From: Viridothelium virens
Lineage: Eukaryota; Ascomycota; Dothideomycetes; Trypetheliales; Trypetheliaceae
Reading direction: 5' to 3'
NCBI GenBank assembly: GCA_010094025.1
Contig: ML991814.1
Location: forward strand, 204,123 to 268,122
Length of the DNA stretch: 64,000 nt
Shown here: in pieces, positions 11,020 to 21,096 of the stretch
How positions within the stretch are numbered: the first letter of the stretch is position 1
Layout: every line of letters starts with the position of its first letter
Notes under the pieces: generated by a model
What the model was told of the DNA's origin: nothing
The model's database searches: none
What the model saw: the letters and a program-made list of their open reading frames with translations, nothing else
Position numbers and translations under genes: made by a program

Positions 11020-12916
11020 GTTGCTACGTTGGTGTGTAGGGGTGCTTTGATGACGATAGGTGAATGTCAAGTGATATGGAGCTTCAAGAGCTTACGGAGA
11101 ATTGACAAGGTCAAAGGCCAGTGAGAATGTACAACTCCACTACAGCTGCCCAGAAAGAGATGCCTTTATATCATATCTTAGTACGCAGCCCCACCACATC
11201 ATGACGGAATCCTTTGGGTGCATGGGTCGCGCACCTCGAATTTGAACCATGCCGCAAAGATCCGCATTGCTGCAGTAAGACCTACTGTTGCAGGGTATGG
11301 TGTTGCCGAGTCATTGGGCAGCCTACTTGCCTACCTGGGTCCAGCGATATTACGTCTCGTCGAACTTAGGTGAGATTCGCAGATTCACAGAATGTCCAAA
11401 CAGTATGCGAAATGATCTTCAATCTTGTGCGAAGAGAAGGGAAGTTTGAATCCTTACGTTCGCATGAGTTCGCATGATTTGGCGTTCCGTGCCACTGATC
11501 CAGGCTTCCTCATGGCTTCCTCATGGCTTTCACCCCAGTCGTGACGGACAAGCGGGCACTAGTTAGTGTGTTGTAACTAATGCACATCTTCATGATGGGC
11601 GATCGACGACTAGTATAGTGTAACTAGGTAACTAGTGAACTTTGTCAATTGGATTGCTGGTTAGGACTGAATGCTCGAGGCGCTTCGGACCCCGAGATAG
11701 GACAAAGGCACAGCATGCGGATGCAGTATTGAGATCCATGTCTTTGGAGGTCAATAATTGCTCACACAAGACATTTTCCAGCAGGGTGAATGCGGTCGGG
11801 GAAGAGGCAAGAGAGGACAGGGTGGATTGGTGGTCGGACCACTGGCACGTACGTTGGAGCTGGAAGAGTAACACCGAGTAAGGTGGAACTACGTACTCCG
11901 CAGAGCGAGTGCTGCCCTGAATGGGTTGCACTGCATGCTTTGCCTTACCTAAGTTAACTTCGCGATGCTTGCCGCCACGCGACATGGTTGTCCGGATGCC
12001 GCACTCCGAGACGAGGCTAGGCTTGACTTTCAAGGTTGCTATCTTCTTTAAAGCAAGCCCGCTCAACGGAAAGTACATATGGATGGGGTCTATCTTAACC
12101 CGAGAGCGTGGTTCCGAAAGGCCATGTGGTTATGCTTCAAGATACGAAGTACGAGATGCAGGAACCGTCGCGTGCTTCTCGCAGGAATGGGGCTCTGATA
12201 GACTCTGCAACACACCCTCTGCTCTACGTACGGGAGACAGAAAGGCGCAATGATGCGCCTTCGGATTTTGTTTCGGGGCTCTGGGGCCCCCGAAATCGGG
12301 CAAGATCAACGACTAAGTGGAAGACTCCAAAGTCTCCGATCTCCAGGTCCACGGTGCCGTGGTTTCTGGTCTGCTGAGAACTCAAAAGACCTTGAAGCTC
12401 GACTTTGCGTCACCGCGCTAAATGTCGTGAGCATGGAGAGAATAAGGTAACTTGGCATTCTTAGGTGGCTGTAGATCTGCTAGATCAGGCAGGGTTCATT
12501 CATGTAATAATACTCCGTAGCAAGCGAAAAACCTTCTAGCCAGAGTCGACCGGAGCTATCTCCGTGCTGCCGCTTTACCAGATTCGCCTCCAGATCCAGA
12601 AAGTGGGAGGCTTCGTAGGGTATACCAAAAAAGTAAAGAGTGTATATAGCAGCCAGGGCACGCATAAACAAACTTGAAGATCCAGTCTGCTCTTCGGTCG
12701 GCTCCCGAGCATCTCCTGTATCCATCTCCAACACTGTCATCACTTGCTTCTATCCCTCAAGGTTACGAGGCTTTACTCCAAGGTTAAACTTCACCGCAAC
12801 TCACAAGTCGGGTGGAATCAAATGCCGAGCACCTAACGTCGTCGGAGTATGTACGGCATCTGTCTGACAGGTGCAGTAGACACCGAACCCGAGCCCTTCT
12901 AAATGGACTTACCATT
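11020..12916. other. Gene-poor intergenic DNA
   Basis: About 1.9 kb without a convincing gene. Open frames up to 148 codons (minus strand, 11632-12078) lack domains or credible splice partners. Base composition is ordinary, without the obvious TpA-rich look of RIP-degraded transposons. It includes a short inverted repeat at 11557-11637, a local duplication of GGCTTCCTCAT near 11505-11530, and one TACTCCGTA at 12511. Confidence 0.5.
11557..11637. repeat. Short inverted repeat, MITE-like or palindromic spacer
   Basis: CACTAGTTA at 11557-11565 is the exact reverse complement of TAACTAGTG at 11629-11637. The 63 bp between contain further TAACTA and TAGT variants. No flanking target-site duplication was evident, so a mobile origin is only a guess. 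Confidence 0.35.
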
Positions 12917-13488
12917 TGTGGAAAGAAGTCGACTGAAGGAATCCGGTGAGGTAATCAACTACCTATTTCTAATGCTCGTGGTGAACGATACGCATCTACA
13001 CGTCTGCCTACCTCTAATAATCCGTTTGGGGAAACTCTTCGCAATCTAGTGTCACCGGTGTCGAAGAAAATCGCCGACTCGAGGCCAGATAGGGATAGAT
13101 TAGCTTGTGGAAAGAAGTAGACTGAAGGAATCCGGTGAGGTAATCAACTACTTCTAATGATCGTGGTAAACGATAAACGATACGCGTCTACACATCCGCC
13201 TACCTCTAATAGCCTGTTTGGGAAAACTCCTCGCAATCCAGTGTCACCGGTGTCGAAGAATCTCGCCGACTCGAGGCCAGATAGGGATAGATTAGCTTGT
13301 GGACAGAAGTAGGCTGAAGGAATCCGGTGAGGTAATCAACTACTTCTAATGATCGTGGTAAACGAGAAACGATAAACGATACCCATCTATATATCTGCCT
13401 ACCTCTAATAACCTAGTCGGGAAAACTCCTCGCAATCCAGTGTCACCGGTGTTGAGGAAACTCGCCGACTCGAGGCTAGATAGGGATA
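12917..13488. repeat. Three tandem copies of a ~190 bp unit
   Basis: Copies begin at TGTGG at 12917, 13106 and 13298 (periods 189 and 192 bp). Each carries GAAGGAATCCGGTGAGGTAA, then ATCAACTAC, TGCCTACCTCTAAT-type and TCGCAATC-type blocks, the palindrome CACCGGTG (13053, 13245, 13444), CGCCGACTCGAGGC and TAGATAGGGATA-like ends. Copies 2 and 3 are closer to each other, sharing small insertions around CGATAAACGATA. No open frame runs through the units, so this is a non-coding minisatellite-like array. The origin is unknown. Confidence 0.85.
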
Positions 13489-13788
13489 ATTGGCGCAAAA
13501 AATGCGTGCACTCTATAGTAGCATCTCTGTTATTCACCGGTCTGAGAGATGTAAGATGGATGACTACACATTTCACCTCGAGTCTTCTAGGTCCATAACT
13601 GATCATGTAAGCATTGTTCATGTCTATCTGTGTCGTTCCGAAGCTCTCTAGCGAATGTAGTCGTCATTCAAGCATCATTCAAGCATCATTAATTCCACCA
13701 CTTCCATGCAAATCACATTAGCATCTCGGAGATTCTTGCTGCATCAGACCACCGCCATGACCGCAGTAAAAGTTGTCCAAGTCCAGTA
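13489..13788. other. Spacer between the tandem array and the secreted-protein gene
   Basis: It contains the 3' flank of the minus-strand gene and a small direct duplication of ATTCAAGCATC near 13667-13690. No gene is seen. Confidence 0.45.
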
Positions 13789-14751
13789 TCACTTCGAGGA
13801 ACTGGATCCACAAGCTGAGGATGAAACGCGCTGTCCATCCAACCCAATGTTGTTCATTGCAGTCGTGTTGAGACCGGAGCAGAGTGTGCCTAGGTACCCC
13901 TCATCTTCACTGATACTGACGAGAATCTGGATGAAGATGCTCGTAGAATAGTAGATGATTTGCTGCTTGCCTTCCGCAGGCGTGATTGGGGAGCTAGCAT
14001 GGTTGCAGAAGATCTGCTGGATCTCTGCTGCGTAGAGGCCCTGCTTGCCGAGATTGGCGCCAAGCGTACTGAATTGCTTGCAGTAGAGCGAGAGAAATGC
14101 GGTCGAGTTGCTTATGCCAACAGCTTCCCACCCATAGAGATTCGAGGCGTCCTGGGCGATCTGTATTTCGGTCTCGGGCGAACCTCCAGCAGGAATTGAT
14201 GATGGCACAGGAAAGCCAGCAGCATCACAGACGGCAGTTTGCACCCGTGTAGCATTGAGAGTTGCGCTAGACAACAGCTCGGCATTCATTGTAGAGCACA
14301 TGGACTTGAGGAACGCCGTGTTGCCTGGAGCGACGTTGAGAATCTGGGTGGTGAAGATCTCGGAGCTGTAGAATGTGGCATTAGACGCTGCAGCGGCCGG
14401 GTCCGGAGGAGCTCCATCGGCTGAGTCGATGACCTGAGTCCGAGGTAAGCTTTCAAGTTCCATGAGCAAAACACATCAACGCAAGATAATTACCGAGCGA
14501 ATGAGTGCAGTGTTGAGTCCCTCGGCAGCCCAAGTGCCTGAGATCCCAGAGAAGTTGGCACACATGGAGTGCAAGAAATCTTGGCTTGGCGCGCCACCGA
14601 CAAGCTGCCAGGCGAAGAGAAGGGTAGCATTGTCGGTCAATTGCGTGAGTGGGTCGGTGGAGGGAGAAATAGAATCACGGCGAAGGGCTCCACCGTGGAC
14701 ACCACTGGCCAAGGCCATGATGCCAGTCAGAAGAAAAGTCAAGAACAACAT
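13789..14751 (-). CDS. Secreted protein of four degenerate ~60-residue Cys repeats, unknown function
   Basis: Exons 14751..14494 and 14433..13789 give 300 residues. The N-terminus (MLFLTFLLTGIMALASGVHG) is a clear signal peptide, followed by ALRRD, a possible dibasic processing site. The mature protein consists of four imperfect repeats. Their cores are FLHSMCANFSG with ALIRSVIDSA, FLKSMCSTMNA with RVQTAVCDAA, FLSLYCKQFST with EIQQIFCNHA, and YLGTLCSGLNT with RVSSSACGSS. Repeats 2-4 carry two Cys each at matching spacing, while repeat 1 lacks the second. N-glycosylation sequons recur (NAT, NFS, NST, NTT). The secretion, repeats and paired Cys suggest a cell-surface, wall-associated or effector-like protein of small helical disulfide modules; that is inference. 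I do not recognise the family. It lies beside the gene-poor tandem-repeat region. Confidence 0.8.
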
Positions 14752-15643
14752 GATTGTTGAAGCTATGGAACTTCTTGAAGTTGTTTTAGAGAGTGCTTTG
14801 GAAAGTTCTTTGGATCGATCTGATTGTGAAAGAAGAAATTCGGAGGGGAAGTTTGGCGAATGAAGGAGAAGGGAATGAATACCTGATATATGAAGGAACT
14901 TGTCTCCTAGGTAATTACAAAACCATATCACTCATATGACTGGCCCCACAAAAGAGAGTGTTTTGGGGATTGCTGCCTACGACATCATGCTCAGGGTGAT
15001 ATGTGAAGTCGTACTTAGCGCCATTTAACTACCAAAAGGGGAAGGCATTCCAGGAGGGCTCCCGTCTGTAACACAAAGTCTCAACTGCTCACACAAAAGG
15101 GTTAAGTGAGGCCAATTAGCTCTTGGCTGATAATTCGGACCGATCACGTTGGCGGAGAGACACTTCCTTAAACGAATGAAATTCCGTGCAGCACGCCATC
15201 CCATCCATGACTTACAATCCCTTGTGTGACCTTTCCTCGCAGGTATTTCGAGCATTTTCAGGGGCTGAGATGCGAAAACCGTCCAGCTTCATCATGGTCA
15301 AGGACTGTAGAGCCGAGCTAACTCTTGCACCGCTATCGAAATAAAGATCACTTCCTGTCCGATATCGGGGTAGTACGAACGATGTGGGAGAGGTCTTTGT
15401 CGCTCACACTCTTTTCAACAATTCTCCACATCAGCGTGACAAACTTGAAACTAAAGAGCACCGCCTACATTTGTGGTGACCACTCCTTCGATTCCCTGCT
15501 TCTCCAACTCCGCGGAACTTGTGGTCACTGATTCGGAAAGAGATGTTCACTACATCGTTCCCACGTTGCTTTTGGAACAAATATCGTAACATAGAATTTT
15601 AAGCCATCAGAGCATGAGCATTACTGGACTTGACTTGCATTGC
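14752..15643. other. Intergenic region upstream of the secreted-protein gene
   Basis: It holds the promoter of the minus-strand secreted-protein gene, and at its right the 3' flank of the RRN5-like gene. The short open frames look random. Confidence 0.45.
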
Positions 15644-18004
15644 TCAAATGCCCTCAACGAATTCTTCGCCTATGTCTCCCTGATCATCCAGCACCATCTC
15701 TGCACCGAACATGACGCTGGGGTCATCATAAAGACCAGTGTATAGACCTTCATCAGCGAATGATAGCGGAGCTTCATCATCTTCGTAGATCTCGTCATCC
15801 TCTTGGAACCCATCAATTGGCTGCTCTTCAACGTCTCCTTCGCCATCCCCCGGGAACCCATCAATTGTCTGCTCTTCGATCTCTTCTTCGCCACGCGCAG
15901 AGGGTTCGCGGTCACTCGGCTGACCTTGAGATTCAGTATCTTGACGGTCGGCGTCATGACGGCTCCTGGCGGCTTTTGCTTCTTGGACATCCATTTTCCT
16001 TTTCGCCCGTTTCGCCCGTCGATAATCCCTCCGCAGCTCCGTAGCCCAAAAGGCATTACGAGGAATGTGGTAATCGCCATAAGTCTCCCACTCTGCTCGG
16101 TAGTCCGTGTAGTTCTCCCAACTGTCTTCTGCGTCTGCGTGAAACTTTGGTAGCCCTGCGCGACCCGATCCAAGCGAAGGCTTTGCTGATGCCGCTCTCT
16201 CCTGAAGTAGGGGTGGATCCCGCCCAAGCACTTGCCAAAGACGCAGTTCTTCCTGAGCAGCCTGTACACGATCGTAAGTTTCGGTCCATTGGTCAAGCCG
16301 AAGGTAAGGCTCAGCTCGGTCCTCAAACTTCGGAAGACGCTTCCGCTTCCGTGACATCGTCTCGTTAGCAGGCCCTTCGCCAGTGCTTAAGACCTCTTGA
16401 TCCTCCTGATGCTCGTCAGTTGAGTCGTCAAAATCGGCGCTATCCCAGTTTTCGAGGGAATCGTTGGATGGCTCGGCAGCTGCCGCCATTTTACACGCTG
16501 CTTCATATTGCTTGGAATACCTGGTAAGCTGTAGTACCGCTTGCTCCGTTGTAAAATGATCTGTAACGCGTACAACGCCCTTCCTATACTTCGTCATCTG
16601 AAGTCTGCACTTCCTCGCGACACCGGCGAGAATTTCGCGTGAATTCTGAGGCATGCCTAGAAGGTCTCTAGCTGCTTCCACGTCGGCTGTAAAAATCATT
16701 GGTACCTTGTTGAGCGGGTTGAGACTCTGTCCACTATATTTATCGGAGGCTCGAAGACGTGAATGAGCCTGATTGATGACCGCCTGCACGAGTCGTCGGG
16801 TGACATTGACGATCAAGCTATGGAAGTCTGAAAATGCAGTGTAATAAATTGAAGGTACTTGGCCTTCGAGGGCTAAGGCTCTCCAATCAGGAGCATTCCC
16901 AAACTCGTAGGGGCCCTCGGGTGGTACTTGACGCATAAATAACTCGTCCATGAGTGATAGCCAATTCGGGGCGACAAAAAGTCTTGCAGCTGGCCAATAT
17001 TCGAGAGCCGCCCGTTCATTTTCCTCATCCTCTTTGCTTTGCTGTATTCCACCGTCTGTCTGAATCCCACTGGTTGTTGCTGGGCCATATTCATGCGGCT
17101 CGGGTTCAATCTCAGCACCATCTTCTTCGTTCGAGTTTTCTTCGTCCGATTCCTCGCCAGGATCTGTGTCAACAATTAAACCGCCTCCTTCGCCTCCATC
17201 GGAATCAGGATCTGGGTTATTGTTCTTGTAGTCATTCTCTTCACGGTTGTAGGCCCTGTCTAGCTTCGCCGCCATTTTGTTGTCGAGTAACCAATTCTCT
17301 CCATGTCGTGTGAACTCTACAGTGACGTCCTGCTTCTCACACTTCCAAGCCAATGAAGTGGCTGCGTATTCAAGAGCTTCGCAGCACCCGTCGCTTATCT
17401 CGAACGCAGCCGGTACCTGAGTCGTATAATCGAGAAGCTTTCCCGAAGTTTTGTACTGTTGTTCCTGTTGTGAGGCTGCGCGCAAATGCAATAGTAGACT
17501 TTGGGTTTGAACTTCCGATTTTGACCCTATGGCAGTTGCAATATCTTTAGTTGCGTTCTTGCCTTTCCTAGCGAGTGCGCGAAGGAAAATCTCAAATTCT
17601 TTTTGAGACCAGCGCGAAGCACCTAGCTGAAGTACGAGATCGTCAGGACTTGGAATCTCGAGAAGATCGATCCCTGCAGCTTCTTCTATTGCAGTATTCA
17701 GCAATGGCCGGAAGCCCTCGGCAGCACCTCTCGTGTATATGCAGTCCTTGTCCACAGAGGTAATTTGCTTTCTGACGATTTCTTGTTCCCAAGGTTCTGG
17801 ATTCTTACGTGTCCGATATGTTACATTGCTCGTGCTCCTAGGAGGGCGTCTTCCTTTCGATTTTGATGGGCGATTGGCCGCGTCGCTTTGTCGTTTTTCG
17901 TTATCAAGGGCCAACAATCTGGGATCAATGAGCTGATCTATTGAGTCCAAAAGATCTGCGACCTGTCCAGATCCCGCTGGAGAATTGCTTTCAACCGAGT
18001 TCAT
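15644..18004 (-). CDS. RRN5-like Pol I upstream activation factor subunit (SANT domain)
   Basis: A single uninterrupted exon of 786 residues. The N-terminus is polar and basic (PSKSKGRRPPRSTSNVTYRT). A SANT/Myb-like module lies near residues 150-195: SRWSQKEFEIFLRALARKGK, then DIATAIGSKSEVQTQSLLLH. A conserved block (AFEISDGCCEALEYAATSLA, then WLLDNKMAAKLD) follows. Next come an acidic linker, a region resembling a histone fold (VPMIFTADVEAARDLLGMPQ, NSREILAGVARKCRLQMTKY), and an acidic C-terminus with two copies of an EEQTIDGF/EEQPIDGF motif. This architecture fits fungal Rrn5, which binds rDNA upstream elements with Rrn9, Rrn10 and histones H3/H4. The assignment rests on architecture, not clear identity, so other SANT proteins remain possible. 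The gene diverges from IRC3 with 295 bp between the starts. Confidence 0.55.
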   Translation of the reverse strand: MNSVESNSPAGSGQVADLLDSIDQLIDPRLLALDNEKRQSDAANRPSKSKGRRPPRSTSNVTYRTRKNPEPWEQEIVRKQITSVDKDCIYTRGAAEGFRPLLNTAIEEAAGIDLLEIPSPDDLVLQLGASRWSQKEFEIFLRALARKGKNATKDIATAIGSKSEVQTQSLLLHLRAASQQEQQYKTSGKLLDYTTQVPAAFEISDGCCEALEYAATSLAWKCEKQDVTVEFTRHGENWLLDNKMAAKLDRAYNREENDYKNNNPDPDSDGGEGGGLIVDTDPGEESDEENSNEEDGAEIEPEPHEYGPATTSGIQTDGGIQQSKEDEENERAALEYWPAARLFVAPNWLSLMDELFMRQVPPEGPYEFGNAPDWRALALEGQVPSIYYTAFSDFHSLIVNVTRRLVQAVINQAHSRLRASDKYSGQSLNPLNKVPMIFTADVEAARDLLGMPQNSREILAGVARKCRLQMTKYRKGVVRVTDHFTTEQAVLQLTRYSKQYEAACKMAAAAEPSNDSLENWDSADFDDSTDEHQEDQEVLSTGEGPANETMSRKRKRLPKFEDRAEPYLRLDQWTETYDRVQAAQEELRLWQVLGRDPPLLQERAASAKPSLGSGRAGLPKFHADAEDSWENYTDYRAEWETYGDYHIPRNAFWATELRRDYRRAKRAKRKMDVQEAKAARSRHDADRQDTESQGQPSDREPSARGEEEIEEQTIDGFPGDGEGDVEEQPIDGFQEDDEIYEDDEAPLSFADEGLYTGLYDDPSVMFGAEMVLDDQGDIGEEFVEGI

Positions 18005-18299
18005 ATTCGTATATGGTAGCTTCCCAACGCTGTTTCACGAGATACATTATGTGGCAACCACTCTCAATAGTTAGTGCTCAACGCAAAGTATGCTTGGCTA
18101 GGTCGCTTCGGTACTGAAATTCGAGGAGTGCCGATCTCGATTCTGGTTATGGAGGTTGTGATTTGGGTGGTGTGACGAAGGCTTCACCTCGGACTTTTCT
18201 CCGCGCCTGTTAGAGGTACGATAGGATAGCTCGCCACGCTCGCGTCGCATCATAATCGACCCAGCCAAAGTCCCAAATACGACGCTCCCTCAACGATTG

Positions 18300-20561
18300 A
18301 TGCTTGTGATCTCAGCACCTCTAAAAAAGCTATGGAGACCACTGATATACTTTCGACCTCGCTCACTAAGCTCGAGGCTCCATAGCACGCCCGTCATTCA
18401 CGCGCGAACACGTCGGAGCTCCGTTCTCAACGTGCCACCCACCAGCCAAATAGGTATACCTCATATCAATCTACGGAAATACCAGGAAGAATGCATACAA
18501 GCAGTTCTGTCTCATCTAGCAAATGGCCACCGTCGGCTGGGCATATCTTTGGCTACAGGAAGCGGTAAGACTGTAAGATACTGGAAACCATGAGATATGC
18601 TTCATATGCTAATTTGGGGGATAAAGGTAATCTTCACACATCTGATAGATCGTGTCCCTTCTATTGAAGAGGATGCTACTCAAACGCTCATTCTGGCGCA
18701 TCGCCGGGAGCTCGTAGAGCAGGCCGCGAGGCATTGCTCAGCCGCCAATCCTACAAAGACAGTCGAGGTGGAGATGGGGAACAACCATGCAAGCGGCTCG
18801 GCAGATATTACGGTAGCATCGGTGCAAAGCATAACATCTGGCGAGAGAATATGCAAATATGACCCTCGGAGATTTAAGCTCGTGATGGTAGATGAAGCAC
18901 ATCATATAGTTGCGCCGCAGTATTTGAGCATTCTGGAGCATTTTGGGCTGAGTTATGGCCACCAACAAGCCAAGATGGCTCTGATTGGTGTCTCGGCCAC
19001 TTTCTCCAGGCTCGATGGGCTCAGCTTAGGTTCCGTTATTGACCATATTGTTTATCATAAGTACGCTACCTCTGGAAAACTCTTCAACAACAAGAAGCTG
19101 ACGCAATCACACAGGGACTATGTGGATTTGATGAACGAGGATTGGCTCGCTGATGCAGTCTTTACTACCGTACAGACGAAAACGGATCTCTCCACAGTGA
19201 AGACCAGCAGCGCGGGTGACTTCCAGACCCCCTCTCTATCAAAAGCCGTCAACACCCCTGAGACAAATGCGATCACAGTGCGCTCGTGGTTGAAAAAGGC
19301 GGAGGGAAGAAAGTCGACATTAGTTTTTTGCGTCGATGTTGCGCACGTTATTGCCTTGGCCAGTACTTTTATCCAACACGGGATCAAAGCCAAGTACATT
19401 ACGAGCAATACCCATCCCCGCGCTCGCAGTGAAACCTTAGATGCTTTTAGACGCGGCGACTTCCCCGTTCTTCTCAATTGCGGCATCTTCACAGAGGGTA
19501 CAGACATCCCGAATATAGATTGCATCATCCTGGCCAGACCGACGAAATCTCGAAACCTCCTCGTCCAGATGATCGGACGTGGCACGAGGAAATATCCTGG
19601 GAAGGAAAACTGCCACATCGTTGACTTTGTTTCTTCGCTAGAAACAGGTGTTGTCACAACTCCTACTCTATTCGGACTGGATCCCACGTTGATCGTGGAG
19701 AAGGCCGATGTAAAGAAGCTCGAGCAGCTCCGCGATGGTAGGGATCGCGAACAGGAGCTGAAAGAACAAGCCTCAGCTATGTCAGTGGCAGCTGGTACAA
19801 AGTTGAAGGGCAGTGTCACTTTTACCGACTACAAGTCGATCACGGACTTAATCGACGATACTTCTCTGGACCGCTACATACGAGCCATTAGCTCATACAC
19901 GTGGGTCCGCGTGGGCGAGAACAAGCACATTCTTTCCTGTCGAAACCAGGGCCATCTTACGATTGAGAAAGCCAACGACGACTTCGTTGTCAAATACACT
20001 CAGCAAATCCCAGGAAAAATTGGTGGGCCAATGGCGCGGCCTCGAGAGCTCTCAAGATCCGTCACTTTCGACCACGCCGTCAATGCTGCTGATACCTTTG
20101 CCAAGGATACCTTCCCAGCGATCTACATACTCCAGTCTGCGCCGTGGCGCAAGAAACCTGCCTCCGAGTCTCAAGTCGAGTTTTTGAATACATCGAGGGA
20201 CAATGATAAGAAATTGGGGTCCGATACGCTCACGATGGGCAAGGCGAGCGACATGATCACAAAGATCAAACACGGAGTTCGAGGCCGTTTCAGAAAGTCC
20301 CAAGCTGGCTTACAAAAGACAAGGAAGACCGAAGAAAAACGGCGGAGATTGCGAGACAGGGAAGCTGTCCGCGTAGGACCGCTGCGGCGGAATGATCGAT
20401 CTGTAGTAGGGACGCCAGAAACTGTATCTGCGGCAGTAAATACTAACCCCCAGTCGCATGGGGATGGGTTCTTAGCTCGAGATAGAGGCTTCGAGCAATC
20501 GATGAAGCAGCTTCGTCACAAATCAGATACAAGCACGGCTTCGGGGTGGGCAATCCCGTGA
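18300..20561 (+). CDS. IRC3: Mitochondrial DEAD/DEAH-box helicase Irc3
   Basis: Exons 18300..18572 and 18627..20561 give 735 residues. The N-terminus ([20 protein letters not shown]) is a mitochondrial presequence. Superfamily 2 motifs are complete: Q-region [13 protein letters not shown], motif I LATGSGKT, Ia [20 protein letters not shown] at about 180, [44 protein letters not shown] and [15 protein letters not shown]. Irc3 is a branched-DNA helicase that maintains mitochondrial DNA. The 54 bp intron falls exactly after GKT of the Walker A motif, in phase 0. The C-terminus is basic with an NLS-like [17 protein letters not shown] stretch. The ATG at 18300 is chosen because it directly precedes the presequence. 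Confidence 0.92.
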
Positions 20562-21096
20562 AACGGTAAAAGATTAATGAATAATGAATAATGAATCTCG
20601 TTCTGATTGTTATAACCATGGATGTGTGACTACTGCTCTCTACAGCGATTGCGGGTACAGAACAGAGAATTTAGGTTCATAGGTTTTCGGAGTATCAAGG
20701 AGAGCGACACTACATTCAAAGCCACTGAGCCATGTTACTGCTACAGAGGGCTGGAACGACGTCCACATTGATTTTAAGCAACGTGTGATTCGGTGGTGAG
20801 TTTTCATGGTTTATTGCACGGTTACCTAGATACTTTCATTCCCTGGCTGCTCAACTGCAGGCTCGAGCATGATGCTCAAAAGCCAGAGGAGCAAGCCAAC
20901 TTTAAATAATAGATGTTCAATGCAACAGTGCCAAAAGGACCAACAACATGTCAAAGTCACGCCATTGCAAACTCACACATGTTGTGCTGGCGCAGGAGGC
21001 AATATCCACTGTCAAATCAAAAGAAAAAGGATATTGTGATGAAAGACAGAAGTGCAATATGGTTATCAACCCAGCAGAAATCCTGGGTAGATGCTC
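20562..21096. other. Convergent 3' intergenic region
   Basis: It holds the 3' flanks of IRC3 (+) and the La gene (-). A small direct repeat AATGAATAATGAAT lies right after the IRC3 stop. Nothing else is seen. Confidence 0.5.

Noticed and set aside
11557-11637. Intact MITE transposon
   Set aside because: The terminal inverted repeats are only 9 bp and no target-site duplication could be seen, so it is listed only as a short inverted repeat.
11632-12078. 148-codon minus-strand frame in gene-poor DNA
   Set aside because: No domain, signal peptide or splice partner; codon use looks random.
11020-13788. RIP-degraded transposon explaining the gene-poor region
   Set aside because: The sequence is not markedly AT-rich, and no reverse transcriptase, integrase or transposase remnant is recognisable in any frame.
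9382-15000. Secondary-metabolite gene cluster around the FAD monooxygenase
   Set aside because: No backbone synthase, P450, transporter or cluster regulator is next to it; neighbours are a chromatin subunit and an unrelated secreted protein.
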